Assembly: GCA_009602725.1 (NCBI GenBank)
Contig: WELB01000057.1
Location: forward strand, 524,201 to 588,200
Source: Spirogloea muscicola
Taxonomy: Eukaryota > Streptophyta > Zygnematophyceae > Spirogloeales > Spirogloeaceae
DNA: 64,000 nt
Direction: 5' to 3'
The translations under genes were made by a program, and so were the position numbers. Under the pieces are notes generated by a model, which was not told the DNA's origin, searched no databases, and saw only the letters and a list, made by a program, of their open reading frames with translations. This document shows, one piece after another, positions 1 through 13,965 of the stretch (position 1 is its first letter; each line of letters starts with the position of its first letter).

Positions 1-140
1 TTTCTTGTGTGCTTGTCATTTCTGCTGCTTCGCCTTAGGGCTTCGCCTGGCTTCCCCCCCCCTCTTCTTGTACTCTGTTCATTCTTTTTTGGGCTGGCTG
101 TTCCAGCCCATATTCTCAATGGGCGAGCCCTTCTTCTGCG
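1..140 (+). repeat. 3' tail of a dispersed retroelement-like repeat with stem-loop
   Basis: This segment resembles two others in the window, about 10975-11135 and 33000-33160. All three run from a CTTTGTGTGCTT-like stretch through a 'cttcccctggcccc' stretch and 'tttgttcattctttttt' into a GGGCTGG...CCAGCCC hairpin (91-109), and then an AATGGGCGAGCCC stretch. In the 10975 copy this tail directly follows a conserved protein end and its stop codon, so I read the tail as the 3' untranslated part of a 5'-truncated retroelement. The copy is cut by the window start. Confidence 0.65.
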
Positions 141-244
141 GGGCGTGGTGGCCCTGCAGGACACGGGCCGGGCCCTGCCCCGGCTCGTACCCGCAGAGGA
201 GCCCTGGGGTTTAGCCGTGGCCAGGGTTTGGGAGGCCCCCCCGG

Positions 245-270
245 TTCCTTCCTTCCTTCCTTCCTTCCCT
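245..270. repeat. Short CCTT microsatellite
   Basis: About six tandem TTCC units lie in the GC-rich region upstream of the HABP4-like gene. It is either promoter or 5' untranslated sequence. Confidence 0.8.
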
Positions 271-440
271 CCCCACCACAATCCGGAGGGGGGCGCCAGC
301 TCCCGGCGGCGGCGTCGGGCGGCGGCGGCGGCCATGGCTGCCGCGGCGGCGCTGACGGGGCCGCCCGCGGGGGCCTCCTAGTGCCGGGACCCCCTCCCCC
401 CTCTCCCTTATTCCGGGCGGCTGCCGCTGCCCCGGCCAGC

Positions 441-3420
441 ATGGCGCAGCCGAATTACTTTGCGCTGCTGAACGACGACGAGGTGGAGGACCCGGAGGCC
501 ACCGTGGAGCGCCTCGCCGCGCCGGCCAAGGCGGCGCCGCCCGCGGCGGGCGAAGCCAAGAAGCCCGCCGCCGCCAACGACGCAGCCGAGCCCGGTGAGC
601 GGCCCTTGGCGGAGCTAGCCCCTGCTCGAGCGACGAGCCGCCGCTGCCGCAAGACAATGGCGGCGGGCCCGCGTCTCGGCAACATCCCGCGACGCCCATG
701 GGCGGCGACGCCGTCTGCGGCATTGGGCTGCGCCTGCCGACAGAGCCCACCTCCCCAAAGCTCCGCCATACCGCCGCGGCATCGGTCCGCGCGCGGCCAT
801 GGACGGGGCCTCAGCTTCTTGTTGTTCTCCCTCGCCAGCCTCGGCCGCCGCAGCTGCAGCTTGCTGTTGCGAGGAGACGACGCAGCGCCCGCCTCCTGAC
901 GCTTAGGCCGGCGAGGAATGTGTGCGCAGGCAAGGATTCGCCTGCCCGCCTGGTGGCCACGTCGCCCACCTCCGAGGGCGGCGGCCGCAGCGGCCGCGGC
1001 GGCGCTCCCCGCGGCGGCGGTTACGGCCGAGGGCCGCCTCGCGACAGCGGGGGAGGCTACGGTGGCGGCTACGGTGCTCACGGCGGGGGCTATGGGGGCG
1101 GGTATGGCGGCGGAGGCCAGGGCCCTAAGGAGGCTGGCGGTTACGGCGGCCGTGGCGGAGGCCGCGGCGGTTCCGGGGGCTACAACCACAGAGACGTCAG
1201 CCATGGCAACAGCAACAGCGTTGCGCCGGCAGCAGGGACTGAGGGCAACAGCGACGCTGCTCGCGCCGACGGCAGCAGCGGAGGAGGGCGGGTGGGCGGC
1301 CAGGCCGCCCGCGGCGGCGGCTACGGCGGCCGCGGCAGGGGTGGGCGCTATAGCGAGGGCGAGGACCGCCGCCCTCGCCGCGACTTTGACCGCCACAGCG
1401 GCACCGGCCGTGGGTATGGACTCCCACGACAATGCCCTCCTCTGTGGAATCTGAGCAGCTCACTGTGGCATTGGTTGAGCGCTGCCGTCTCTGACTCGTG
1501 TGCTTTGCGCATAGCACCAGAAGAGCAGCAGTCTGGCTTAATGACATTTTAAGTGGAAGTGGAGCTCCAGGTTGCTCGTGAGTGACCCACCGACCGTGCA
1601 CCGTAAGCAAAGCCTTCGTCGCTGACCCGGTATGGCGTGCCCTCGTGCTTTTGCTGCTCACAGCAACGAGCTGAAGCGCGACGGTACTGGTCGTGGCAAC
1701 TGGGGCTCGGACACAGACGTTATAGCCGCTGTCAAGTATGCGCTTCCTCTCTCCTGCCCTTGTTTGCATGCTGCAGCTTGCAGAGCTATTTGAAGACCAC
1801 TTCGCTTTCGAAGTGCAGTGTGTACGCTGGAAAACCTCAATGAGGTGACATGTGGCAGAGAGATTGATATGCTTGCACTTACTGGCAGTGCAATCTGAAA
1901 TTGTTCCTGGCAGTCACATCGTACGCTGCTGCCAGATTGTGCATTAAGGGTTGGCGTTTGTGCATGCAGTGACGCTGTCCCTGAGCTGACCCCGGTCAAG
2001 GCGGAGGAAGAGCCAGCTGGAGAGGAGGTGGTTGAGAATCTGGAGGCCGAAAAGCCTGCAGCAGAAGCAGCAGAGGAGGCGGCAGTTGAGCAGCCCGTCC
2101 CGGCCGCAGCGGACGCCCCTGCCACGGTCGATGAAGAGGAGAAGAAGCAGCCGCCCGTTGAGGAGGAGGACAAGGTGAACCTTCTGACGCCAACGACTTG
2201 GTAACAGCAGCAGGGCTGGCCACTTACTAAGTACAGGTGCACCAAAATGTGCTTGATGGGTTGTGCTCACGCGCTAGTGCTCACTCGCCCACCTCGTTGA
2301 TGTATTGCCAGGAGATGACGCTGGAGGAGTACGAGAAGATCATGGAGGAGAAGCGGAAAGCCCTGCTCGCGCAGAGGGGCGAGGAGCGCAAGGTAGAGCT
2401 GGACGATGACTTCAAGAAGATGCAACAGGTCGTGGCCAAGCGGGATGACGACGAAGGCTCTGCTAAGAAGCCGGTGAGAGTCCGCTTATGGAGCCAATAT
2501 GGGCTCCAGTAATCACACTCACTGAAGCAGTGGAGCAGAAGTACAGGAGGCGACTCTTGTATCCGATCAACATTAGATGCTTACACACTTGTATCGTGTG
2601 GCAGTCTCATCTGACACAACCTCAGCTGGGCTAGTAGCCGTTGGAGGTGCTTGATAGGGGCCAAGGCAACTCGGTCGGGACTCTTGCTCATATGATGTTT
2701 GATACATGTTCATCTGGAAGGGATCCAATAAGGAGAAGGAGAAAGAGAAGGAGAAGGGCAAGAAGGACAAGAAAGAGGATGAGAAAGTAAAGAAGGTGAG
2801 CGTGCTCATGGGCTGGATGCTCTTGGGAAGGCGAGTCACATGTGGTTCTGATCCGGCTTGCGGACTGCGGAAGAGGGTTGCTGCATGTGGTTGCAGGCTT
2901 GTGTGCTATGCCACCGAAGAATATGTTGTCATCTGGCTGCCAACATAACTGCTATTGGAGTTTGATGCATGTCGCTTCTGATCATGCATTGTTCATTCTT
3001 AACGCTGGGGCTCTGGCGGAGCAGGCTGTGAGTATCAACGAGTTCCTGAAGCCGGCTGAGGGTGAGCGGTCTTACTACACTGGCACGCGCCCAGCGGCTG
3101 GAGGAGCGTACCGCGGCGGCCGTGGAGGCGGGGGCCGTGGTGACGGCCGTGGCCGTGGGGACGCTCGTATCAACAATGAGGGCGGTGCAGGGGGGTATGG
3201 CAGGGGGGGCTACGGCGCCGCTGGCGGCTACGGCGGCGGTGGTGGTGACAGTGGTGGTGGCGGATATAGTGGTGGCAGTTACGGTGGCGGCGGCGGGAGT
3301 GGCAGCGGCGCCTACGGTGGCGGCGCCAACAGCTTCAACAGGCGGAGCTTCAATGCGTCGTCCACAATGGCGCCCCGCATCGAGGACCAGGCCCAGTTCC
3401 CAACTCTTGGTGGCAAGTAG
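441..3420 (+). CDS. HABP4/SERBP1 (hyaluronan/mRNA-binding) family RGG protein
   Basis: Exons 441-594, 930-1413, 1664-1735, 1970-2174, 2312-2473, 2721-2795 and 3025-3420 join in phase to 515 residues with GT-AG introns. The N-terminus (MAQPNYFALLNDDEVEDPE) matches the short acidic Stm1/HABP4 start. Glycine-rich RGG/YGG repeats follow at about residues 60-200. The family core spans exons 2-3 as HSGTGRGNELKRDGTGRG, then NWG, and continues into EMTLEEYEKIMEEKRKAL in exon 5. A lysine/glutamate-rich exon and a second RGG/YGG tail follow, ending in FPTLGGK. Family members bind mRNA and inactive ribosomes and act in the cytoplasm and nucleus. Each splice junction falls inside a conserved word, which supports the model. 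The first ATG in the conserved frame sets the start. The family call is firm; the exact RNA role is inferred. Confidence 0.93.
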
Positions 3421-4423
3421 ATGGGCAAACACGAGCCTCGAGGTGATGCCGGATGCAGCTGATTGAGCAAGCGTGGGCCGCAAGTAGTGACTAGCATTCA
3501 CCAGCTAATCTGCGAGAGATATCGTTATTAGCGCCAGAATCTGACAGGTAACTGTCAAGGATATGGGGGGGAAGCAGGGAGCAGAGAAGGGCCCTCCTTC
3601 TGAGTGAGCTTTTAAGCCTCGATGCGCTTCTCTAGGCAGAGCCAGCCATGCGTGCTTCTTTCTGTAAGCTAACAGCCAGCCAGAGAACTCCCTCCTCTGA
3701 GGGCACATTGGGATGGACGAAAGGTCCTAGCGAGTCCTTAGCTTAGTTCTTGGTCAGCCAGCCTTTCCTCCCACTTATCTAATCTTGGCTGCTGCCCTTG
3801 CTCTCCCTCCACTGCGCTCGACCCTTGTCGTCTAGATAGTGGACACCTGCTCTTTAAAGAGCACCTGACTTTGTATGCTTCATCCCATACCCCAAATGCG
3901 GCTCTCAACAGCCGGTCAGCCTGTGGTTGCTCTCCTCCCGGGACGACCAGCTTCTCCAGCATCGTTTGATACTTGAAGTCCTCCTGACCATGATGCGCTG
4001 CTCCTGAGCTGGGGAGCGCTAACCGCTTGTCCTATTATGCATCCGCATGCCCCCAATAAACTCAGACAATTCAAGACAAGCAAAGGCTTTGGCAACTGAC
4101 GCCACATGTCAAGAGGACGAGCAAGATCTATATGAGCTGTCAAGCTTAATCAGTCAGATTATCAAAGCATTTACATCAGATTGAGCATGCCCTCCGTACA
4201 TCCAAACGCTTCTGGTGCGATTGCGCACTTGTGTACCAATGCAGTAACTGCAAGTGGCAAGCCTTGATGTGCCTGGTGGTCTCGAGCACAGGAAAGTCAG
4301 CCCCAACATCATCTTATTCAGCAGCCAACTGAACAGGCTAAGTGCAGGCCCCATTCGAGACAACGCCACCAAACAGGGAGATGCTGTAGCCACAACAGCG
4401 ACCATGATTGTCAATGTCCACTG
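3421..4423. other. Convergent intergenic region
   Basis: This region holds the 3' flanks of the HABP4-like gene (+) and the HISN2-like gene (-). I see no coding exon, hairpin tail or retroelement protein fragment in it. Confidence 0.6.
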
Positions 4424-5612
4424 TCATGAGGCTGCTTTCCGTGAGGCCTTCTCCTCGATCCCCGACCGCAAAGTGCGGCCACGCAGCTCCCGCACCACGT
4501 CCTCAAGTATGACTCCCTGTTTGCCCAGCAGCACGAGCATGTGATAGAGCACGTCGGCTGCCTCCGAGACTGTGCGCTCCCGACCCTCGCCACCCTCCAC
4601 CGTTTGGCACAGCTCGTCGGCTTCCTCCCTATGTTGAGCACGAAAGAAACCTGGTTCAGATCATTTTCCAGTGCAGCACTCCATCCTTGCACAGGAAGTC
4701 ACATTGAGCTGTTGCTGCGAAGCCTCAAAGTACCGCTGCTCCGAGCACCTCTACTACTGCACCTTATCTTGGAGCAGAGCAGCTCGGGATTCTCCAGGAG
4801 CTTGCGCGTCCAGGAGGGCTTGTTGTCCGGCCTGACCTCCGCGGCCCGGTGCTTGATGGTTGCCTCCAGAGCCTGTAGCAACGTCATGGCCGGCTCTGCC
4901 TGCTACACAAGTACCATTTCTATCAGTAGTGGCATTTGTGATGCCTGTGGTGCACAGGCTCCAGGTACAAAGCAGAGGCAATAATCAGCTCAAAGTTGCA
5001 GCACATTGGCGTGTGCTTGTAACCTAGTCGTGACTCCTGAATGGCCGCCGATACGCACGTCGTGACACATAGGTGGCGCGAGATCGTGGAAAGTGCACCA
5101 CTGCCTGCTCCGAACCCTGGCGCGAAGCTCAACCAGCACGTGCAGTAGCAAGTCTAGGATGGTCAAACCTCATTGGTCGTTGCTGAGGCGCCATTCTGGA
5201 TGAGGTCCATCACGCTGGTGTAGTAGCATGTCTCCGCACCCGTGTGGCAGGCCGGGCCGTCAGGCGTCCCTAGGTAAATAATCTGCGACCTGGAGCAAGG
5301 GCGTGAGAGAAGGCCCAAAGCTTGGCCGCTGCCGGCAGCTCAGTGCTGCCAGCAGAATGGCAACCATGAAAGCCAGAGGCTGCAGGTGGCAACAAGCCAA
5401 CAGCATTGCCACATGGGCGCCACACTGCGGGAGAAGCCGCACGGTCGTCGGCCTCGACAGGCTGGCCATGAGGACGCAGATCGGCAGCCAGCCAGCAGCT
5501 CAAGCCGGAGGAGGGCAGGGACTGGGGCCCCACCGAGTCCCGGTCGCAGTCCAGGTAGACGTCGGTGACGTGGATGAAGTTGCGGGAGATCTCGCCTTTG
5601 GTCCACAGGCAC
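4424..5612 (-). CDS. HISN2: HISN2-like PRA-CH/PRA-PH histidine enzyme, 5' part not found
   Basis: Exons read on the minus strand are 5612-5534, 5282-5169, 4899-4763 and 4628-4424; they join in phase, about 178 codons. The second half of phosphoribosyl-AMP cyclohydrolase (HisI) is clear: LWTKGEISRNFIHV, DVYLDCDRDS, then IIYLGTPDGPACHTGAE with its zinc/catalytic Cys and His. The phosphoribosyl-ATP pyrophosphohydrolase (HisE) part follows with LLQALEATIKHR, the REEADEL and EAADVLYHMLVLL helices and a stop at 4424-4426. Plants fuse both activities in one plastid enzyme that performs steps 2 and 3 of histidine synthesis. No exon for the first 80 or so residues of HisI (the AxMN...YSRSR-like part) and no start codon are visible. 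The first recognised exon begins only 27 bp past the stop of the upstream AAA gene. The gene may be truncated, or the locus may be rearranged or misassembled. Confidence 0.85.
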
Positions 5613-5639
5613 CTGCAATACAATCCCCCAGCTGGGTGC

Positions 5640-9783
<4,144 letters not shown>

Positions 9784-9887
9784 CGGCCAGGCCCAAATCG
9801 ACGAGCCCGGGGCCGCAGTGGCGGCGGCCACGGCGTGCCGGAGGCCCCTGCTGCCGCCACGGCCGGCGCCGCGGCGCTCGACTGGCC

Positions 9888-9918
9888 GCACGGCGGCGGC
9901 GGCGGCGGCGGCGGCGGG
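9888..9918. repeat. GGC trinucleotide tract 5' of the AAA gene
   Basis: About nine perfect GGC units lie just upstream of the chosen start of the MIT-AAA gene. Read on the minus strand from an upstream ATG they would encode polyalanine. Similar tracts occur at the 5' ends of several other genes in this window. Confidence 0.85.
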
Positions 9919-10119
9919 CTCATGCGTGCGGCCAAGCATCGCCGGCGGCCATGGCGGGCGCCGGTTGAACTTCCCCGCGGAAGCGTGGAGAGCGCGGCTG
10001 CAAATCAGGGGCAGATGAGTGCATACAGTAAAGTAGGCATACAGAGAAGATCCAAGTCTCTTGTCTCACTGCAGAAGAAAGTGCAGAGGCTGACGGAGCC
10101 GTCAGGCTGGGCAACTGCG

Positions 10120-10580
10120 CCCTCTCAGCAACCAGCAGCAGGAAGTGAGATGAGATGGGTCTTGAGGGGAAGGAGAGATGGTAAGTTCTTCCGAATCTTG
10201 TCAAACTCCTTGGGCTGGCTACTCACAGCCNCCAGAGCCCGCAGCGAGAGCACGGCCAGCTCGCAGATGCAGAGCGTGGGCCATGGACCGCTGCAGGGAT
10301 ACAGAGAGGCGCATCCGATATACCTGAGCCCACGAGCCCGCGGCGTTGAAGTCGGCTGGCTCGCCGCGTCTGAAGGACACAGCCCGCCGCGCAAGCCTAG
10401 CCAACAGGTCAAGCCACTGGGACCCGAGAGCCCCGTGCACGTCCACCGCCAAGGGGACGAACTCGTCGGCAGGTGGGTGGTCGGAGTGCTTGGCCGCCTT
10501 GCAGCGAGCGGCCTTCGAGGCAGCGTGGCCGGCCCGCGCGGCAGAGAGCCCCAGAAGAGGCTATGTCAGAACAGGGGGAG
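10120..10580 (-). mobile_element. Retroelement C-terminal fragment joined to a hairpin tail
   Basis: On the minus strand this fragment encodes the recurrent domain DEFVPLAVDVHGALGSQW, then RRGEPADFNAAGSWAQ and a MRLSVSLQRS segment. After RAGRAL it joins directly to a CAGCC hairpin tail, without the usual protein end. A single N lies at the junction (10231), so the join may be an assembly artefact. The segment 16511-16900 is nearly identical and complete at its C-terminal end, which makes this a recent duplicate or collapsed copy. Confidence 0.7.
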
Positions 10581-10594
10581 GATGGATCACTCAG

Positions 10595-10900
10595 TAGGTA
10601 CGAGTGAGTAGCCTCAGATCCGACAGACTAGCTGCCAGGAAATCATCCCCCTGACGAAAGCCGGAGGCCACAGCGAGAGCAAGCGCGGCCAGATTGACTG
10701 GTGGCTGGGAGAGGCCAGCCCAAAGGGAATGGACAAGGACAGAAGAATGAGCGAGAGCACGGCCAGCACGCAGATGCAGAGCGTGGGCCATGGACCGCTG
10801 GAGGGATACTGACGAACCTCATACGAGATACCTGAGCCCACGAGCCAGCTGGGTTGAAGTCAGCCGGCTCGCCGCGCCTCCGGGACACAGCGTGCCGGCC
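10595..10900 (-). mobile_element. Retroelement C-terminal fragment
   Basis: On the minus strand this shows the same domain as the neighbouring fragment, RRGEPADFNPAGSWAQ, with interruptions, ending in SLSDLRLLTRTY before a stop at about 10600. A short 'ggctgggagaggccagccc' hairpin-like stretch at about 10700-10725 interrupts it, suggesting one repeat tail inserted in another. It is broken. Confidence 0.65.
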
Positions 10901-10914
10901 GGCTCTTGCTGCTG

Positions 10915-11135
10915 CTTCTGGCTCTGGCCAGGGGACCCACTTTCAGGACCCTAGCCTCTCTGATTTGCGGCTGCTTAGCAGGGGTTACTGAGTGATTTGT
11001 AGCTGCTTTCTTTCTTTGTGTGCTTTTCATCTTAGCGCTTCCTCTGGCCCCCTTCTCGTACTTTGTTCATTCTTTTTTGGGCTGGCTTTTCAGCCCCTAT
11101 CCTCAATGGGCGAGCCCTCCTCCAAGCCTGGCCAT
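10915..11135 (+). mobile_element. Retroelement 3' end: protein terminus, stop and stem-loop tail
   Basis: On the plus strand the sequence encodes SLSDLRLLSRGY followed by a TGA at about 10988, then roughly 90 bp of tail, then the hairpin GGGCTGGCTTTTCAGCCC (11079-11096) and AATGGGCGAGCCC. This copy links the dispersed hairpin tail to the conserved protein end, so it is the key copy for interpreting the family. It is 5'-truncated. Confidence 0.7.
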
Positions 11136-11310
11136 CAGGTCGAGCCACTGCGACCCAAGAGCCCCGTGCACGTCCACAGCCAGGGGGACGAATTCATCTG
11201 TAGCCGGGTGATCGGCTTGTTTGGCCGCCTTGCTGCGAGCGGCCTTCGCCGCAGCGTGGCCAGCCCGCGAGGCAGAGAGCCCCGTGTTCAAAGAAGGCAT
11301 TCAGTGAAAG
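11100..11310 (-). mobile_element. Retroelement C-terminal fragment
   Basis: On the minus strand it reads HPATDEFVPLAVDVHGAL, preceded by an alanine/arginine-rich stretch, and breaks off into the neighbouring hairpin tail after about 60 residues. Its opposite orientation to the preceding tail shows nested insertion. Confidence 0.65.
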
Positions 11311-11713
11311 ATCCAAGTCTCTATCTACACTGCAGACCTGACGGAGCCGTCAGGCTGGGCAACAGCGCCCTCTCAGCAACCAGCAGCAGGACGTGAGATG
11401 AGGGGAGGGAGATTATAAGTTCTTCCCAACCTTGTCAAACTCCAACTTTCTTCTTTTGGGCTGGCTTCTCACAGCCTTTGCCTTACCTGGGAAGAGCTGT
11501 TGTTTTCGAGATAGAAGGAAAGAAATTGCTCGCCCATAGAGAAGAGGGGCTGGCAAATGCCGGCCCAAAAAGAACGGCCCAAAAATTGGACAAAATCCAA
11601 AGAGCCAAATAAAGAAAGTGCCGATAAGAAAAACTACACAGCTAAACACGAGACGACGCAGAGGGAAGCTCAGTACCCACGAGTGAGCAGCCAGATAAGC
11701 AGGGGACTAAGTG

Positions 11714-12529
11714 CTAAGACGACAAGAAAGCGGCTGCTGATATGAAAGAATCGGCTGTGAAATGCCAGCCAGATGCATACAGGTGTTCATGACGGAGCCA
11801 AAGGCTAGGCAGACAGGGCGCCCTCAATCCCCCCCGTGTCAGCAGTAGGAAGTCAGATGAGCTGAGGGGAGGAAGAGCAAGACCCCGCTGCGCAAGCCAG
11901 AGGCTGCTGCAAGGGCGCGACCAGCGCGGCGGTGCAAAGCAAGCGCTTGGGAGCGCTGCAGGGACAGACAATCGCATACGGTAGCAGGACACAAGACCCA
12001 AAGGCACCGAGCCACCGGGAAGGGCAGCACCCTGCTCCCGGCGCCGCAGGTCAGCTTGAGAGGCCAGCAGCGAAAGTAACGAGGACCACCGACCCCCGTA
12101 ACACCCATGGATGTCCATGGCCAGGGGGTAAAAGGTATCACCCGCCGGGTGGTCCTTGTACTTGTGCAACTTCTTCCGTTCGGCCACCTTCACAGCGTAG
12201 CCGGTCTCAGCAGTAATGGGGCCCTTTGTCCGGAAGCTGTCGGTGAGGACAACGTCCATGAGGAGCCGCTTGCCACCTCCCAGGGGGACGCCGACGAGAT
12301 CGACACGCCTCGTTCGAGGGACCCCATTGCGGAGTAGGATGGGCATCACCCCAGTGCTCTCCAACGCCACTTGATATCCCGCCTCCTTGACGATGCCATA
12401 CATGGCGTCACGTAGGACGTTGTGGGAGCCCGTGCGCTCACTGCCTTTGGCACACCTGAGCATGTGGTCACCCATGAGCAATGCATCATGCTCAATAAGC
12501 CCACATTCACACTGGGTCACCCCTGACAA
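11714..12529 (-). mobile_element. Longest retroelement C-terminal open frame (about 270 codons)
   Basis: This is the best-preserved protein segment of the dispersed family. On the minus strand it begins near a zinc-knuckle-like CECGLIEHDALLMGDHMLRC (Cys-Cys-His-Cys spacing), then GSHNVLRDAMYGIVKEAGY. Next comes RRVDLVGV...LLMDVVLTDSF...AVKVAERKKLHKY, whose D...D...K spacing resembles the restriction-like endonuclease region found near the C-terminus of some non-LTR retrotransposons. Then come FYPLAMDIHGCYG and the common tail domain. No reverse-transcriptase domain is present in the window, so assignment to non-LTR elements is an inference. Copies 5'-truncated at varied points fit target-primed reverse transcription. 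Confidence 0.6.
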
Positions 12530-12544
12530 GGAGGCTCTCAGTAA

Positions 12545-13140
12545 CCTCTAGTCAGCAAGTGCAGGTCAGAATAGCTAGAGGGCGGGAAGACGTCGCCCTG
12601 ACGAAACCCGGAGGCAGCCGCCAGGGCGCGCCTGCACGTAGGTGGACGGCAAACGCAAGAGACCGCTGGAGGGAAACGGCAAGGCGCATCCTGAACACCT
12701 GTGCGAGGGACCCAGCGACGTTGAAGCCAGGCTGCTCGCCGGTCTGCCCATGGCGGCGGGCCACCGCACGGCGAGCAAGGCGGTGGAGAAGGTCGAGCCA
12801 TTTGGTCCCAAAGGCCCCGTGCACGTCGACGGCGAGTGGGACAAACTCGTCGCCTACGGGGTGATCCGCGTACTTTCGTTCCTTTGCGCCCGCCGCCTGG
12901 CGGACTGCGTAGCCCGCCTTGCCAGATAAGGGCTGTGAAAAGCCAGCCCGAAAAGTTCGAAGGGAGAGACAGGCGCATGCGAAACACCTGCACTAGTGAG
13001 CGAGCGGCGTTGAAGTCGGCCGAGAACTCCGCAGTCATGCAGCTACAGCAGCGGGCGGACGGTCTCCACGCCCGTCGCGTCGACCTCTTGGCCACCCCAC
13101 TAGAAGAAAGGGGCTCGCCCATAGAGAAGAGGGGCTGGCA
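12545..13140 (-). mobile_element. Retroelement C-terminal fragment with flanking hairpin
   Basis: On the minus strand this encodes HPVGDEFVPLAVDVHGAFG, then a GSLAQVFRMRLAVSLQ segment and a degraded tail. A hairpin-like 'gggctgtgaaaagccagccc' at about 12927-12947 and another repeat tail near 13100-13140 mark separate nested insertions. It is broken. Confidence 0.65.
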
Positions 13141-13159
13141 CTAGCCCCTCCGAACCTTT

Positions 13160-13350
13160 GTCAATTTTTTTGGGCTGGCTTTTCGCAGCCCTTGCCCCCA
13201 TTGGGAGTGCCACTTCTCACTAGCCGGCGGGCCGCGTCTCATCCTAGACGTGGTGACCACCGACTCCTACGACCGCACTCACCCCGCACCTTGTGCCTAC
13301 AAGGCTGGGTATGCGGTGGCCTGCGCCGCCCGGGCCAAGGAGATAAAGTG
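13160..13350 (+). mobile_element. Hairpin tail followed by a retroelement endonuclease-like fragment
   Basis: The hairpin GGGCTGGCTTTTCGCAGCCC occupies 13172-13191 with its CCCCATTGGGAGTGCC continuation. It abuts, from about 13206, a plus-strand fragment encoding RLILDVVTTDSYDRTH and CAYKAGYAVACAARAKE. That is the same D...D...K-like block seen at 12.2 kb but from a more diverged subfamily. Confidence 0.65.
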
Positions 13351-13351
13351 A

Positions 13352-13612
13352 GAGAAGGCGCGCGGAGCGCATGAAATCAAAGGGATGCCAATTCAAGCCA
13401 TACATTGTTCAGGATATTGCAGGATAAACAAAGCTACAAAATACGGAGCCCTATGCTAAGGTGCCTAAGGTAACAGGGTGACATTAGTACCCACCCACGG
13501 GTGAGCACTTGCAAATCCGACAAGCGAACTTGGAGAGCCGGAGCGCCGCCACGGAAGCCGGTGGCCTGACTTCGAGCGCGCCCGGCACGCTGATGAAAGT
13601 ACGCAGACCACC
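13352..13612 (-). mobile_element. Retroelement 3' tail of the GGCGCGCGG subfamily
   Basis: Read on the minus strand, a protein end (SDLQVLTRGW) is followed by 'ggtgcctaaggt', a tail related to other copies, and finally the block containing GCGCTCCGCGCGCC near 13352. The same order occurs at 53822-53950 and 29330-29400. Its internal site 'gacattagtaccc' (about 13480) is an empty version of the Tigger insertion site at 53949. Confidence 0.65.
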
Positions 13613-13965
13613 CGCGGGAAGACGAGTTCTTCCTGCTCGCCATCGACACCACGGGGCGTTGGGCGCTCGGTGGCTCGAGCTGCTCAACCAGCTCTCGCGT
13701 CACGCCATCTCCCGCCGATACCTTGGGGAGCCCGGTGGATTTCCATGCAGCAGGCTCGCTCGCGCAGGTCTACCGCATGCGCCTGTCCGTCTTGCTGCAG
13801 AGGTCCATGGCTCGCGCGCTGCATCTACGTGCCGGTCGTGCCCTCGCTGCTGCCTCTGGCTCTTTGTGCTGGCTTTAGCGCTTCCCCTGGCCCCTTCGGA
13901 CTTTGTTCATTCTTTTTGGGCTGGCCTTTCCTAGCCCCTATCCTCTATGGGCGAGCACTCCTGCC
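13612..13965 (+). mobile_element. Retroelement C-terminal fragment plus stem-loop tail
   Basis: On the plus strand it encodes FHAAGSLAQVYRMRLSVLLQ and HLRAGRALAAASGS, then breaks into a tail with the hairpin GGGCTGGCCTTTCCTAGCCC at 13918-13937. The hairpin stem differs from other copies yet can still pair if one G-U pair is allowed. The fragment lies head-to-head with the preceding minus-strand copy. Confidence 0.65.

Noticed and set aside
455-1432. Long minus-strand alanine-rich open frame opposite the first HABP4-like exons
   Set aside because: It is the antisense shadow of a G+C-rich RGG-coding region, and the plus strand has spliced, conserved family words.
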